Below are positions 34,068 through 43,243 of a stretch of DNA of 64,000 nt, piece by piece. How positions within the stretch are numbered: the stretch's first letter is position 1; the number at the start of each line of letters is the position of its first letter. Below the pieces are notes generated by a model, which saw nothing but the letters and a program-made list of their open reading frames with translations, searched no databases and had not been told where the DNA came from. The translations under genes and the position numbers were made by a program. The stretch is from 40-80 sp964503665 (lineage in GTDB: Bacteria > Bacteroidota > Bacteroidia > Flavobacteriales_D > Crocinitomicaceae), in assembly GCA_964503665.1 (NCBI GenBank), contig CAZDAR010000003.1, forward strand, positions 1 through 64,000. The letters are read 5' to 3'.

Positions 34068-36083
34068 ATGAGATTTGAGTATGCAAATGTATTGTGGGTT
34101 TTGCTGTTATTGATAATTCCTATTATCATTCACTTGTTCCATTTCAAACGGTTCAAAACTTTATACTTTTCGAGTCTCATCTTTGTCAAGCAAGTAGAGC
34201 AAGAAACGAAATCGGTTAAGAAACTGAAGCATTTATTGATTCTTATTAGTCGTTTACTTGCCTTTATTGCGTTAATTCTTGCCTTTGCAAAACCGTATTT
34301 CCCACTTTCTCAAAACACACCAAACAGTAAGATATCTGCTATTTATATCGATAATTCGTATTCCATGACTAATCTTCGAGCAGAAGGACAATTATTTGAA
34401 GTGGCTAAAGAAAAAGCGCGAAGAATAGTTACTGAATTGAATGACGACGAACAATTTCTGATTGTCACCAACAACCAATCCACGGATGAACAACGCGAAT
34501 ATTCGAAGAAAGAAGCGTTGGAGAAAATCAATCAACTCACTTTATCTCCTTTTTCAAGAACGTTTTCAGAATCGGCTAATTGGATGCAAACTCAATTAAA
34601 AAGTAAAGAAAGTACTACTTTAAATAATTTAATATATATATCTGATTTTCAATATATAAGTAGAAATAATAAAGAGTTGTTAATGGATAAGCAGACAAAG
34701 ATTTTCCCTATTCAACTTGTTCCACAAAAGAATTCTAATATCGCCATTGATACAGCTTGGTTTTCAAATCCTAATTTCAAACTGAATACGCAAAATGAAT
34801 TGCATGTTATTCTAAAAAATCATGGGAATCAGAATTTGGAAAATGTCGCATTGAATCTGAAAACAAATCAAACACAGCGCGATATCTTTGTAAGTTTAGC
34901 TGCGAATGATACGGCACAAGTGGTAGTCAGTTATTCCGATATGAAACAAGGTTGGGTGAATGGTAAATTAAGTGTGATGGATGAAGGAATTACCTTCGAT
35001 GATGATTTATACTTTTCATACGATGTACAAGATAAGAACAATGTTGTTATCATTAATGGAGAACACGCAGTTCCAAATATCAAGTCTGTTTATGAATTAG
35101 ATCCGTTTTATAACGTTCAGGAATTTTACTATAAAAACATCGATAACAGCATATTACAAAAAGCAAATACGATTATTCTAAACGGACTGAGTAATTTTTC
35201 CACTGGATTAATAGAACAATTAGTTATTAAAGCGACCGAAGGTGCTGGTGTAGCTATTTTTCCTGGAAAAGATCCGAATATTCAAGAGTTAAACGCCTTA
35301 ACACAAGCATTGGGATTAGTGAATGTTCTTGGAAAAGTCAATGAGAAATTTGCGATTACAAAGATTAGTTCAAAAGATTTGTTTTTCAAAGGCGTATTTC
35401 AGAAAGCACCGAATAATATCACTTTGCCAAGTCTCAATAGCTATTTAAGAACCGCTCTATCAGGAAAGACAATTTCTCTGTTGCGTTTAGAAAATGAAGC
35501 ACCTGTACTTTTGCGTTCGTCGCAGTTTAATACATTTCTATTTGCTGGATTCTTGAATAAAGAAGAAGGAAACTTCATGACGGATGCGATTTTCAGCACT
35601 TGTTTATTGCGATTTGGAGAATTGAGCACGAATGTAAAGCCACTTTACATGACGATTGGTGAAGATACGCAATATCCTTTGGTGCAAGATCAGCCAGAAC
35701 GTCCAATTCGTTTAATAAACGAGAAATATGAATTCATTCCTTTCAAAGTATTACGTCAAGGAAAAAGTTGGATTTCGGTAAAACAAATTCCGAATAAGAA
35801 CATCGTAGCTGGTCAGTATAAAATAATGGATGACAAGGAATTAGGTCAAGTTTCCATCAATTACGATAGAAATGAATCAGCATTAAGTTATGAAGATTTA
35901 GACCAGTTTACACAACAACTGAATGAACAAGGTTTTAAGAATGTCAAAAGTAGTGTGTTAAAAAATATTGCGACGGTAGTCCCAATAAATACAAAGAACA
36001 AGCAAGAATATTGGAAACTATTGTTAATTTTGTCACTCATGTTTTTCCTCACCGAAATGACATTAATTAAATTCTGGAAGTAA
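34068..36083 (+). CDS. BatA-type membrane protein with VWA-like domain
   Basis: The 671-residue protein has the N-terminal BatA signature: a first helix (VLWVLLLLIIPIIIHLF), a basic loop, and a second helix (LLILISRLLAFIALILAFA). A VWA-like domain follows, with the metal-site motif YIDNSYSMTN, then a long periplasmic beta region and a final helix near the C-terminus (LLLILSLMFFLTEM). Bat proteins of Bacteroidota work with MoxR ATPases and are linked to stress tolerance, but the specific role is unknown. It is probably co-transcribed with the downstream dihydroorotase-like gene (10 bp gap). Confidence 0.87.
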   Translation: MRFEYANVLWVLLLLIIPIIIHLFHFKRFKTLYFSSLIFVKQVEQETKSVKKLKHLLILISRLLAFIALILAFAKPYFPLSQNTPNSKISAIYIDNSYSMTNLRAEGQLFEVAKEKARRIVTELNDDEQFLIVTNNQSTDEQREYSKKEALEKINQLTLSPFSRTFSESANWMQTQLKSKESTTLNNLIYISDFQYISRNNKELLMDKQTKIFPIQLVPQKNSNIAIDTAWFSNPNFKLNTQNELHVILKNHGNQNLENVALNLKTNQTQRDIFVSLAANDTAQVVVSYSDMKQGWVNGKLSVMDEGITFDDDLYFSYDVQDKNNVVIINGEHAVPNIKSVYELDPFYNVQEFYYKNIDNSILQKANTIILNGLSNFSTGLIEQLVIKATEGAGVAIFPGKDPNIQELNALTQALGLVNVLGKVNEKFAITKISSKDLFFKGVFQKAPNNITLPSLNSYLRTALSGKTISLLRLENEAPVLLRSSQFNTFLFAGFLNKEEGNFMTDAIFSTCLLRFGELSTNVKPLYMTIGEDTQYPLVQDQPERPIRLINEKYEFIPFKVLRQGKSWISVKQIPNKNIVAGQYKIMDDKELGQVSINYDRNESALSYEDLDQFTQQLNEQGFKNVKSSVLKNIATVVPINTKNKQEYWKLLLILSLMFFLTEMTLIKFWK

Positions 36084-36093
36084 GCCCTACAGT

Positions 36094-37362
36094 ATGAAAT
36101 ACTTGTTAAAAGCAGTAAAGATTTTTGATAAAACATCGTCTTTTCATCAATCAATGAAGGATATCTTAATTGAAAACGGTGTCATGATAAAAATTGAAAA
36201 TAAGATTGACTCAAGAGACGCGATAGTTGTTGAAGGAGAAGATTTAATAGTAAGTAGAGGATGGGTGGATTTAAAAGCCTATATCTGTGATCCAGGTGAG
36301 GAATATAAGGAAACAATCGAAAAAGCATTAGATGCTGCTGCATTTGGTGGATTTACGCATGTTTGTTCACTTCCTAGCACACATCCTGTTTCGGATAACA
36401 AAACACAAATCGAATACCAATTACGCAAAGCTGAAAATCACCTCGTTCAACTGCATCCTTATGGGGCTGTAACAAAAGGAATGAAAGGCGAAGAAATGGC
36501 AGAATTTTATGATATGCAACAATCTGGAGCAATTGCTTTTACAGATGATATGAAGCGTATTAATTCTGGAATTTTATACCGTTCACTTTTCTATACAAAA
36601 ACATTTGGAGCAAAGATTGTCACTTTTGCGAATGATGAATCACTTTCAAAAAATGGTATTGTAAACGAAGGAATAACATCAGCAATGACGGGTTTAAAGG
36701 CAAATCCTTCTGTTTCTGAATGGATTGATATTGAACGCAACATTCGTTTAGCAGAATATACAGGTGGAAACTTACACATCACTGGAATTTCAACTGGACA
36801 CGGTGTTGACTTAATTCGTCAAGCGAAAGCAGAAGGAATAAATATCACAGCAGACGTTCAGGTGGAACACTTAATTTTCAACGAAGAAAAAAATCTTCAA
36901 TTCGATAGTAATTATAAGTTTTTCCCTGTTTTACGAACGGAAGAAGATCGCAAAGCACTTTGGGTAGGATTGAAAGATGGTACAATTGATTATATCGTTT
37001 CCAATCACCGACCATGCGATACTGAAGAGAAAGAGGTGGTTTTTGATGATGCATCTTTTGGAACGATTCGTTTTCAAACGGTACTGAATGAATTAATGAT
37101 GGCGCCAGAATTTGATTTAGAATTGGTGTTAGACATTCTTTCTAATCGTAATCGTAGCTTCTTAGGTGAAAATACAACTTCTGCTATTGAAGTCGGAAAC
37201 AACGCAGATATGACCATTTTTGAACCGACGCAAACTTGGGAATTCTCAAAGGAAAACCTACTATCGGGATGCAAGAATACATATATGCTCAATCAATCTT
37301 TAACGGGGAATGTGTTAGCAGTTATCAACAGAGGTCAAATTCAATTGAAGGATAAATGCTAA
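36094..37362 (+). CDS. Dihydroorotase-like amidohydrolase lacking metal ligands
   Basis: The 422-residue protein aligns end to end with class I dihydroorotases: N-terminal beta domain, GWVDLKAYICDPGEE, DAAAFGGFTHVCSLPST, FTDDMKRINS, LHITGISTGHGVDLI and SNHRPCDTEE. The metal site normally reads DxHxH, but here the two His are Lys61 and Tyr63, and the DHxPH motif is NHRPC. Catalysis by the usual two-metal mechanism is therefore unlikely. It resembles inactive PyrC-prime proteins that support aspartate transcarbamoylase in other bacteria, though that role is only a suggestion. It overlaps the next gene by 7 bp. Confidence 0.85.
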   Translation: MKYLLKAVKIFDKTSSFHQSMKDILIENGVMIKIENKIDSRDAIVVEGEDLIVSRGWVDLKAYICDPGEEYKETIEKALDAAAFGGFTHVCSLPSTHPVSDNKTQIEYQLRKAENHLVQLHPYGAVTKGMKGEEMAEFYDMQQSGAIAFTDDMKRINSGILYRSLFYTKTFGAKIVTFANDESLSKNGIVNEGITSAMTGLKANPSVSEWIDIERNIRLAEYTGGNLHITGISTGHGVDLIRQAKAEGINITADVQVEHLIFNEEKNLQFDSNYKFFPVLRTEEDRKALWVGLKDGTIDYIVSNHRPCDTEEKEVVFDDASFGTIRFQTVLNELMMAPEFDLELVLDILSNRNRSFLGENTTSAIEVGNNADMTIFEPTQTWEFSKENLLSGCKNTYMLNQSLTGNVLAVINRGQIQLKDKC

Positions 37363-37916
37363 AGAATACAAGAAAGTTTTTAGTTGAATTTTTCAAGCCT
37401 AATTCGCGTGTTGGATCAATTACACCAAGCTCTTCTTTTTTGGCGAATAAAATGTTGCGAAACATTGACTTCACAAAAGATTGCGTAATTATCGAGTATG
37501 GCCCTGGAACGGGTAATTTCACCAAGAAAATAATTGAGAAAATGAATGCCAACTCAAAATTATACATTTTTGAGTTAAATCCTGATTTTATTATAAGCTT
37601 ACGAAAAGACATCAATGATCCGCGTGTGAAAATAATTTGTGATTCAGCATCAAACCTTCAGAAATATCTTTCAGAAGATGGAATTACTGAGGTCGATTAC
37701 ATTGTTTCTTCTTTACCCTTAAGTTTATTACCGAAACAAGTGAGGAATGATATAGTTATAGAAGCTCACAAGAATTTGAAAAAGGGAGGAATCATGACTC
37801 AATTTCAATATTCAATGCAATGTAAAGGATTGTTTAAAGGCAGCTTTTCAAACGTTTCAACAGAATTTACTCCGCTAAATTTTCCTCCTGCATTCATTTA
37901 CATTTGTGAGAAATAA
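37356..37916 (+). CDS. SAM-dependent methyltransferase, phospholipid/rRNA dimethylase-like
   Basis: The 186-residue class I methyltransferase has a SAM site (IIEYGPGTGNFTKKII) and KLYIFELNPDFI. The N-terminal FLVEFFKPNSRVGSITPSS is typical of proteins like phosphatidylethanolamine N-methyltransferase PmtA. A post-SAM motif, YIVSSLPLSLLP, corresponds to the NPPY-like region. The likely substrate is a phospholipid head group, but small rRNA adenine methyltransferases look similar. It overlaps the dihydroorotase-like gene by 7 bp and is convergent with the flavoprotein gene, 6 bp away. Confidence 0.75.
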   Translation: MLKNTRKFLVEFFKPNSRVGSITPSSSFLANKMLRNIDFTKDCVIIEYGPGTGNFTKKIIEKMNANSKLYIFELNPDFIISLRKDINDPRVKIICDSASNLQKYLSEDGITEVDYIVSSLPLSLLPKQVRNDIVIEAHKNLKKGGIMTQFQYSMQCKGLFKGSFSNVSTEFTPLNFPPAFIYICEK

Positions 37917-37922
37917 ATTGCG

Positions 37923-39149
37923 TTAATTTCCGACATTTTTACCAGCGATAAATCCCGTTGTCCAAGCTGCTTGAAAGTTAAAACCACCTGTTATACCGTC
38001 GATATCTAACACTTCACCAGAGAAAAATAATCCTTCAATTCTTTTGTGTTGCATCGTATTGACATCGACTTGTGACAAAGCGACACCTCCAGCAGTTACA
38101 AATTCTTCCTTGAAAGTTGTTTTTCCACTTACTGGATAACTGTCATTTACCAATTGGTTGACTAACTTATTTCGATTCTTTTTACCAAGTTCTTGCCATC
38201 TTGTTTCTACGGAAATCTCTACCTTTTCACAGATATACTGCCACATTCGCTTGGAAATATTAAAAGGATTGACGCTGTACACTTTTTTACCAGAGAAATC
38301 ACCTTCAGAGCTCAATAATAATTTATTTCTAACTTCTTCTTCCTTGCTACCGTTTACCCAATTCACCAATAAGTTGAATTGATAATTCTTTTCTGCTAAT
38401 ATTCTCGCTCCCCAAGCGGAAAGTTTCAATATCGATGGACCACTCATTCCCCAATGTGTAATTAACAACGGACCATTGGAAGATAATTTTTCTTTTTCAA
38501 TTCTACTTTCTGTTTTATCGACACTCACACCCATTAATTCGATAACTGGATGCTTCGGCATGTTGAATGTAAACAACGATGGAACTGGTTTAATCATTTC
38601 ACAACCAGCATCTTCCAACCATTTCATGCTTTCATATCTTGGGATTCCGCCCACAGTTAGAATAACTCTATCGGCAATGACTTCTTCTTTTGGAGTTTTT
38701 AAAATGAAATGTGATTCGGACTTTTCCAAAGATTCAATGCTTGTATGTAATTTTACCACAACTCCTAAATCCTTTGCTTCTTTCAATAAACAATCGATAA
38801 TCGTTTGAGAATCATTACTAACCGGAAACATCCGTTTGTCAGGTGATGTAACTATTTTGACACCGCGCTTTTCAAACCACAATAAGGTTTCTTGAACGGC
38901 AAATTGTTTGAATGCCTTGCGCATGAAGTTCTCGCCACGGGGATAGCCCTTTGCCAGTTCATTGGTGTCTAAACAATCGTTCGTAACATTGCAACGTCCA
39001 CCGCCTGAAACTTTTACCTTCGCCAATACCTTATTCGACTTTTCATAGATAACTACTTCAGCATCAGGAAAATGACGCTTAGCCGAGATAGCACTAAAAA
39101 ATCCGGCCGCACCTGCACCTACAACGGCTATTTTTAAGGAGTTGTTCAT
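37923..39149 (-). CDS. HI0933/YhiN-type FAD flavoprotein
   Basis: The 408-residue protein has an N-terminal dinucleotide motif (IAVVGAGAAGFFSAISAK), the family-specific VSGGGRCNVTN and a C-terminal FAD-binding motif (GLFFSGEVLDIDGITGGFNFQAAW). It belongs to a widespread family of aminoacetone-oxidase-like flavoproteins (BaiN/YhiN) of uncertain reaction. It is convergent with the methyltransferase gene and upstream of nothing obvious. A CTACCTTTA element upstream on its strand is a weak -7 match. Confidence 0.9.
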   Translation of the reverse strand: MNNSLKIAVVGAGAAGFFSAISAKRHFPDAEVVIYEKSNKVLAKVKVSGGGRCNVTNDCLDTNELAKGYPRGENFMRKAFKQFAVQETLLWFEKRGVKIVTSPDKRMFPVSNDSQTIIDCLLKEAKDLGVVVKLHTSIESLEKSESHFILKTPKEEVIADRVILTVGGIPRYESMKWLEDAGCEMIKPVPSLFTFNMPKHPVIELMGVSVDKTESRIEKEKLSSNGPLLITHWGMSGPSILKLSAWGARILAEKNYQFNLLVNWVNGSKEEEVRNKLLLSSEGDFSGKKVYSVNPFNISKRMWQYICEKVEISVETRWQELGKKNRNKLVNQLVNDSYPVSGKTTFKEEFVTAGGVALSQVDVNTMQHKRIEGLFFSGEVLDIDGITGGFNFQAAWTTGFIAGKNVGN

Positions 39150-39209
39150 GCGGTAAAGGTAGAAGAAAATAAAATGTGAGAAAGAAGTCTTTTAAAATAT
39201 AAACCTGCT

Positions 39210-40031
39210 TTAATTTAATTTTACTAAAAATGAAATACATTTGTTGACCACGAATTTCAGCTCCTCACTTAATTCACTTTTATTCCAAGGATGTGACGTC
39301 CCAAATGTATGATTGCAATTCTCAAGAATGTAAAGCGGTCCTTTTGTCCAAGATGCAATGTTAATTCCCTCCTGAATTAGAATCGCTTCATCGTTAGTAC
39401 CATGAAAATGGATACATGGTTTGTTAAGTTCACGGCAGGATTGTTCAATATTCAATTCATCTTGATGGTCTAAAAAATCTAAATATTGTGAGTATTTGAT
39501 AGGCATTTCCTGTTTGGTACGTGAATTTAATTCATACCGAACGCCTTCATTCTTCCATTTTTCTAAAATTTCTACATGTCGAAATCGATATGAAACTGAT
39601 GAAATTGCTGCTAAAGTGATCACTGCTTTTACAGAGGTATGTTTTCCACACAATAGTACATCACCACCTCCACGGGAGTGACCAATTAAAACGATTTTCG
39701 AAGAAGGAAATCGGTCTGTCAGTATATCGATCATCGTATTCACGTCAGAAACTTCATACGAATAGCGATTTTCAGAAAAAGCGACCAAATCAGTGAAATC
39801 GATTGGGTTTTCGACTGTTCCTCCGTTGTGAGATAAATTAAATTTACAAAAACCATAATTTTCTGCCACAAACTGATCTTCCATAAGTTGCCACGCACCC
39901 CAATCTTTATAGCCTTTATAACCATGAACAAATAGAATAATCGATTGATTAAAATTACTAGGTATTATCAAGTCATAAACGTTTTCTCGACCTGCACTCC
40001 CTGTATATGTTTGATTTTTAATATTTTGCAT
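39210..40031 (-). CDS. Alpha/beta hydrolase
   Basis: The 273-residue protein has an oxyanion-region motif (LFVHGYKGYKDWG), the nucleophile elbow GHSRGGGD with Ser as nucleophile, and probable Asp (FHGTNDEAIL) and His (NCNHTFG) completing the triad. It belongs to the serine esterase / acyl-peptide-hydrolase-like group, with no signal peptide, so it is cytoplasmic. The substrate is unknown. It stands alone between the flavoprotein gene and an oppositely oriented secreted protein. Confidence 0.85.
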   Translation of the reverse strand: MQNIKNQTYTGSAGRENVYDLIIPSNFNQSIILFVHGYKGYKDWGAWQLMEDQFVAENYGFCKFNLSHNGGTVENPIDFTDLVAFSENRYSYEVSDVNTMIDILTDRFPSSKIVLIGHSRGGGDVLLCGKHTSVKAVITLAAISSVSYRFRHVEILEKWKNEGVRYELNSRTKQEMPIKYSQYLDFLDHQDELNIEQSCRELNKPCIHFHGTNDEAILIQEGINIASWTKGPLYILENCNHTFGTSHPWNKSELSEELKFVVNKCISFLVKLN

Positions 40032-40182
40032 TTAACACTTGATTTTGAGAATTTAAAGAGATTTTGAATACAGACTTTTCAAAAGTATAAAATAACTTAG
40101 ATTCTCAATTAATAGAACTATTTTTAATCATTTATGTAACCAATTGTTTGTTTTAAGTTAAATTAGCATAAAACCCATTCAT

Positions 40183-41028
40183 ATGAAAGCACTTATCTTA
40201 TTCACGTTGCTCCTGGTATTTTCAGGAAATACTACAGTAATTGACTTAGCAGATGCTGTTAATCAAAAAAAAATTAAAGTTGAAAGTAAATTTAGTAATC
40301 TCGGACAAGGTGGTCTATCTCTTACAATAACGAATACCAGTACACTGCCGCTAACCATTAATATTGCACCTGGAACTATTTTTATTCCAGATAATGATGA
40401 AAATCAAACGTTGATAAATGTGGAAGAAAAAGTAATTGCTCTTGCTCCTCAACAAAAAAAGACAATTGTTTCGGATGGCTATTGTATTCAGTTAAGCCAT
40501 AATTGTCCAACTGAAAATAATTCATTTAAAGTGGCGAAAAATAGTAATCCAAATCTTATTTCAACCATTAATTTCATGACAAAGAATAAAGTGTCTCAAT
40601 CTAATATTCAAGCTGCTTTATGGGCAGTAACAGACGGTGAAGATATTGGATCTATTGCTCCATTGACGGAAGCAGATAAAGGTTTAAGAAACCATATTGC
40701 AACTTTGACTAAAAGGACTAATCCTTGGTACAATAAGGCGCAACATACAGTCGCTAATCCTGGAATGCAGATTCAACGAAATAGCGTAAGTTTAGAAGGT
40801 ATGCTAAAAATAAATGTAACTGAAAAAATGATTGTTCTTGTGACCGTTGAAAATGATAAAAATGAAGTTAAAATGAAAATGCCATCACCGCTTGAATTAG
40901 ATAAAGGCTCTGAAAATAGTTTTAGCTTTAAAGTAAAGGTATCTAACTGGGAGGTTGGTAAATATCATGTTGTTGTTCGCAAAAAAGAAACGAATGCAAA
41001 AATTAAACAGTTTGATTTTACGGTGTAG
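40183..41028 (+). CDS. Secreted protein with thioester-domain-like N-terminal part, unknown
   Basis: The 281-residue protein begins with a hydrophobic segment (LILFTLLLVFSGNTTVI), a likely signal. A first domain at about 30-185 contains DGYCIQLSHNCP and NIQAALWAVTDGED, the latter recalling the QxAIW-type segment of secreted thioester or stalk proteins. A second beta-sandwich follows at 190-281. I cannot assign a function. It is a single-gene unit closed by the terminator at 41056-41090. Confidence 0.7.
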   Translation: MKALILFTLLLVFSGNTTVIDLADAVNQKKIKVESKFSNLGQGGLSLTITNTSTLPLTINIAPGTIFIPDNDENQTLINVEEKVIALAPQQKKTIVSDGYCIQLSHNCPTENNSFKVAKNSNPNLISTINFMTKNKVSQSNIQAALWAVTDGEDIGSIAPLTEADKGLRNHIATLTKRTNPWYNKAQHTVANPGMQIQRNSVSLEGMLKINVTEKMIVLVTVENDKNEVKMKMPSPLELDKGSENSFSFKVKVSNWEVGKYHVVVRKKETNAKIKQFDFTV

Positions 41029-41055
41029 AAAAATATATATGCCATTATTTAATCC

Positions 41056-41090
41056 AAGACCACGTAAATCATTACGTGGTCATCTTTTTT
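41056..41090 (+). terminator. Rho-independent terminator
   Basis: GACCACGTAA (41058-41067) pairs with TTACGTGGTC (41072-41081) and is followed by ATCTTTTTT. It ends the gene at 40183. The remaining gap to 41238 is AT-rich. A TAAATTTG at 41127-41134 has no matching -33 box. Confidence 0.9.
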
Positions 41091-41238
41091 CTGTATAAAA
41101 CCGAACTAAGAAAAATGAGTATGATGTAAATTTGAACATAATAACACCATAATCTGTAAAATTCCACTCCTAACGATTATCCATATCTTAAACATTTCGT
41201 ACTTTTAAACATTCGAATTTACTCGATAAACATAAAAT

Positions 41239-42243
41239 ATGAAAATTTCCGCATCCATATATAGCGATAAAGGTAGAGACTTAAAAGATACCATTCTTGA
41301 TTTAATGAATCATAATGTGGACTTGTTACATGTTGATTGTAACGATGATGTCGCTGTTTTTGAGGATATTAAAAAGATTAGAACATGGTGTGATATTCCT
41401 ATTGATTTGCATATTATCACAGAAACGCCTTCAAAATACATGGCTTTATTAACGGAAAATCCTGTCGAATATGTGACCTTTCAATATGAGGACCTTAAAG
41501 AAAAACTGGAATTCCCTGCGTCGATAACGACGAAAAAAGGATTGGCGGTCATCACACCAACTGCAATAGATGTTTTTAAGGAATATGCAGATTTTGATTT
41601 CATCTTGATTATGGCCACTATCCCAGGACAAAGTGGTGGCGTTTTCGACCGATATAATTTTGAAAAAATACGGACTTTCAAAAAGAAATATCCAGCTAAA
41701 TCGATTCATGTAGATGGTGGTGTAAATGCAGAAGTTTCCTTTATTCTTCGTAATATGGGCGTAAGTTCGGCAGTTTCTGGATCGTATCTTTTTAAAGCGG
41801 CAAGTGTCGGTCAGGCATTACTAAACCTTACTAACAGAAATATCGAATCAGAATTTCAAGTGGAAGATTTTATGATTCCGTTGGATGAATGTCCGGCGGT
41901 TGAAATGGAAAATATTCAGCTAAAATCCACTTTAGAGGAAATTGAAAATGGAAAACTAGGTTTTACTTTAGTAACAGACAAGCAACAGCAATTTAAAGGA
42001 ATCATTTCTAATGCCGATATTCGAAAAGGATTGTTGAAGCAATTTACAGATTTACCGAATGTTAACATTGAAAAAATGATTAACAGTCATCCCGTTAAAA
42101 TACAAGACAAAAGTACCGTGGTTGAAATGTTAAATGTGATAAAACGTTGCCCTTTCCCAGTGATGTACTTGCCAGTAGTCGATGAAAATAATTTTGCCAA
42201 AGGAATTGTTACCTTTGTTAACTTGATAAAGAGTGAAATATGA
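41239..42243 (+). CDS. Ribulose-phosphate 3-epimerase-like protein fused to CBS domains
   Basis: The N-terminal 205 residues are an RPE-type TIM barrel. The four metal ligands of RPE are kept in LLHVDCND, DLHIIT and HVDGGVNAE, and the flexible loop reads MATIPGQSGGVFDR (RPE has MSVNPGFGGQ). The usual HVDxMDG motif is changed to HVDCNDD. The C-terminal 120 residues form a CBS pair (MIPLDECPAVEMEN, VTDKQQQFKGIISNADIRKG, YLPVVDENNFAKGIV), as in the sugar isomerase KdsD. It overlaps the DAHP synthase gene by 4 bp. The predicted role is a regulated pentose- or tetrose-phosphate isomerisation feeding the next enzyme; this is inference. Confidence 0.82.
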   Translation: MKISASIYSDKGRDLKDTILDLMNHNVDLLHVDCNDDVAVFEDIKKIRTWCDIPIDLHIITETPSKYMALLTENPVEYVTFQYEDLKEKLEFPASITTKKGLAVITPTAIDVFKEYADFDFILIMATIPGQSGGVFDRYNFEKIRTFKKKYPAKSIHVDGGVNAEVSFILRNMGVSSAVSGSYLFKAASVGQALLNLTNRNIESEFQVEDFMIPLDECPAVEMENIQLKSTLEEIENGKLGFTLVTDKQQQFKGIISNADIRKGLLKQFTDLPNVNIEKMINSHPVKIQDKSTVVEMLNVIKRCPFPVMYLPVVDENNFAKGIVTFVNLIKSEI

Positions 42244-43238
42244 TTATACAATTAAATAAAAATATTCCAGCAACAGAAGCGCAGCAATTAGCAACAGACA
42301 ACCAAGCGTTTTTAATAGATTACAACAATGAGAAGTACTTAATCACGAGTTCTTCTATGAAAGAATTACCTCAGAATCTAACAGATAAAGCGGCTCATTC
42401 TTGGATTTTCGCCAACGACAATCAATTGGCTTCTCGTCATTTTCAGTCAGTAACACGTGAAGTGAAATTGGGAAATGTCACTATAGGCGGAAAAACCAAT
42501 AATACGATTTTAATTGCCGGCCCGTGCTCTGTAGAATCCGAGGAGCAAATTATTCAATCGTCTGAATTATTGACATCACTTGGATTAACAACCTTAAGAG
42601 CAGGATGTTATAAACCACGAACAAGTCCTTATAGTTTTCAAGGTTTAGGTTTAGATGGTTTGAAACTCTTGAAGAAAATGCGTGAACAATACGGGTTGAG
42701 TGTCATTACCGAAGTCCGTGATGCAACGCATGTGGAAGAAGTAATCGAGTACACCGACATCATTCAAGTAGGAGCAAAGGCGATGTACGATCAAGGAATT
42801 TTAAGAGCGTGTGCTAAAACCGAAAAACCAGTGTTGATTAAGCGTGGTTTTGGAACGACTTTACAAGAATTTGTACAGTCTGCTGAGTTTGTGCTTTCAG
42901 GCGGTAATCCAAACGTTGTTCTTTGCGAGCGAGGTATTCGTACTTTTGAAACAGGAACGCGCTTTACATTGGACTTATGTGGTGTAGCTTGGTTGAAAGA
43001 ACATACGAATTTACCTGTGATTCTTGATCCTTCTCACGCTATGGGTTATGCGTATGGTATTCCAGACTTGACAAGAGCGTGTGTTGCCATGGGTGTTGAT
43101 GGTTTATTGATTGAAGTTCACCCAAATCCAAAAGTGGCTAAATCAGATGCGTCACAACAATTGGATCATGAAACATTTAAAAATCTTTTAAAAACCTTAG
43201 AACCAGTAGCGCAAGCAGTGGGTCGTAAGATAGTTTAA
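42240..43238 (+). CDS. aroF: DAHP synthase, type I-beta
   Basis: The 332-residue protein resembles thermophilic type I-beta 3-deoxy-7-phosphoheptulonate synthases. It has an N-terminal ferredoxin-like regulatory part (1-75), then the barrel with ILIAGPCSVESEEQI, LRAGCYKPRTSPYSFQGLG, VGAKAMYDQG, VLIKRGFGTT, LCERGIRTFE and VILDPSHAMGYA. The reaction joins phosphoenolpyruvate to erythrose-4-phosphate, the first step of aromatic synthesis. Its neighbours are not shikimate genes but an epimerase-CBS protein (4-bp overlap) and a KdsC-like phosphatase (5-bp gap), so a special 3-deoxy-ulosonate product is possible. The sequence does not exclude the normal aromatic role. Confidence 0.85.
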   Translation: MIIQLNKNIPATEAQQLATDNQAFLIDYNNEKYLITSSSMKELPQNLTDKAAHSWIFANDNQLASRHFQSVTREVKLGNVTIGGKTNNTILIAGPCSVESEEQIIQSSELLTSLGLTTLRAGCYKPRTSPYSFQGLGLDGLKLLKKMREQYGLSVITEVRDATHVEEVIEYTDIIQVGAKAMYDQGILRACAKTEKPVLIKRGFGTTLQEFVQSAEFVLSGGNPNVVLCERGIRTFETGTRFTLDLCGVAWLKEHTNLPVILDPSHAMGYAYGIPDLTRACVAMGVDGLLIEVHPNPKVAKSDASQQLDHETFKNLLKTLEPVAQAVGRKIV

Positions 43239-43243
43239 GAACG

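Noticed and set aside
41127..41134. TAAATTTG as promoter of the epimerase-CBS operon
   Set aside because: The -7 match is perfect but there is no TTG/TTTG at a suitable distance upstream, and it lies over 100 bp from the start codon.
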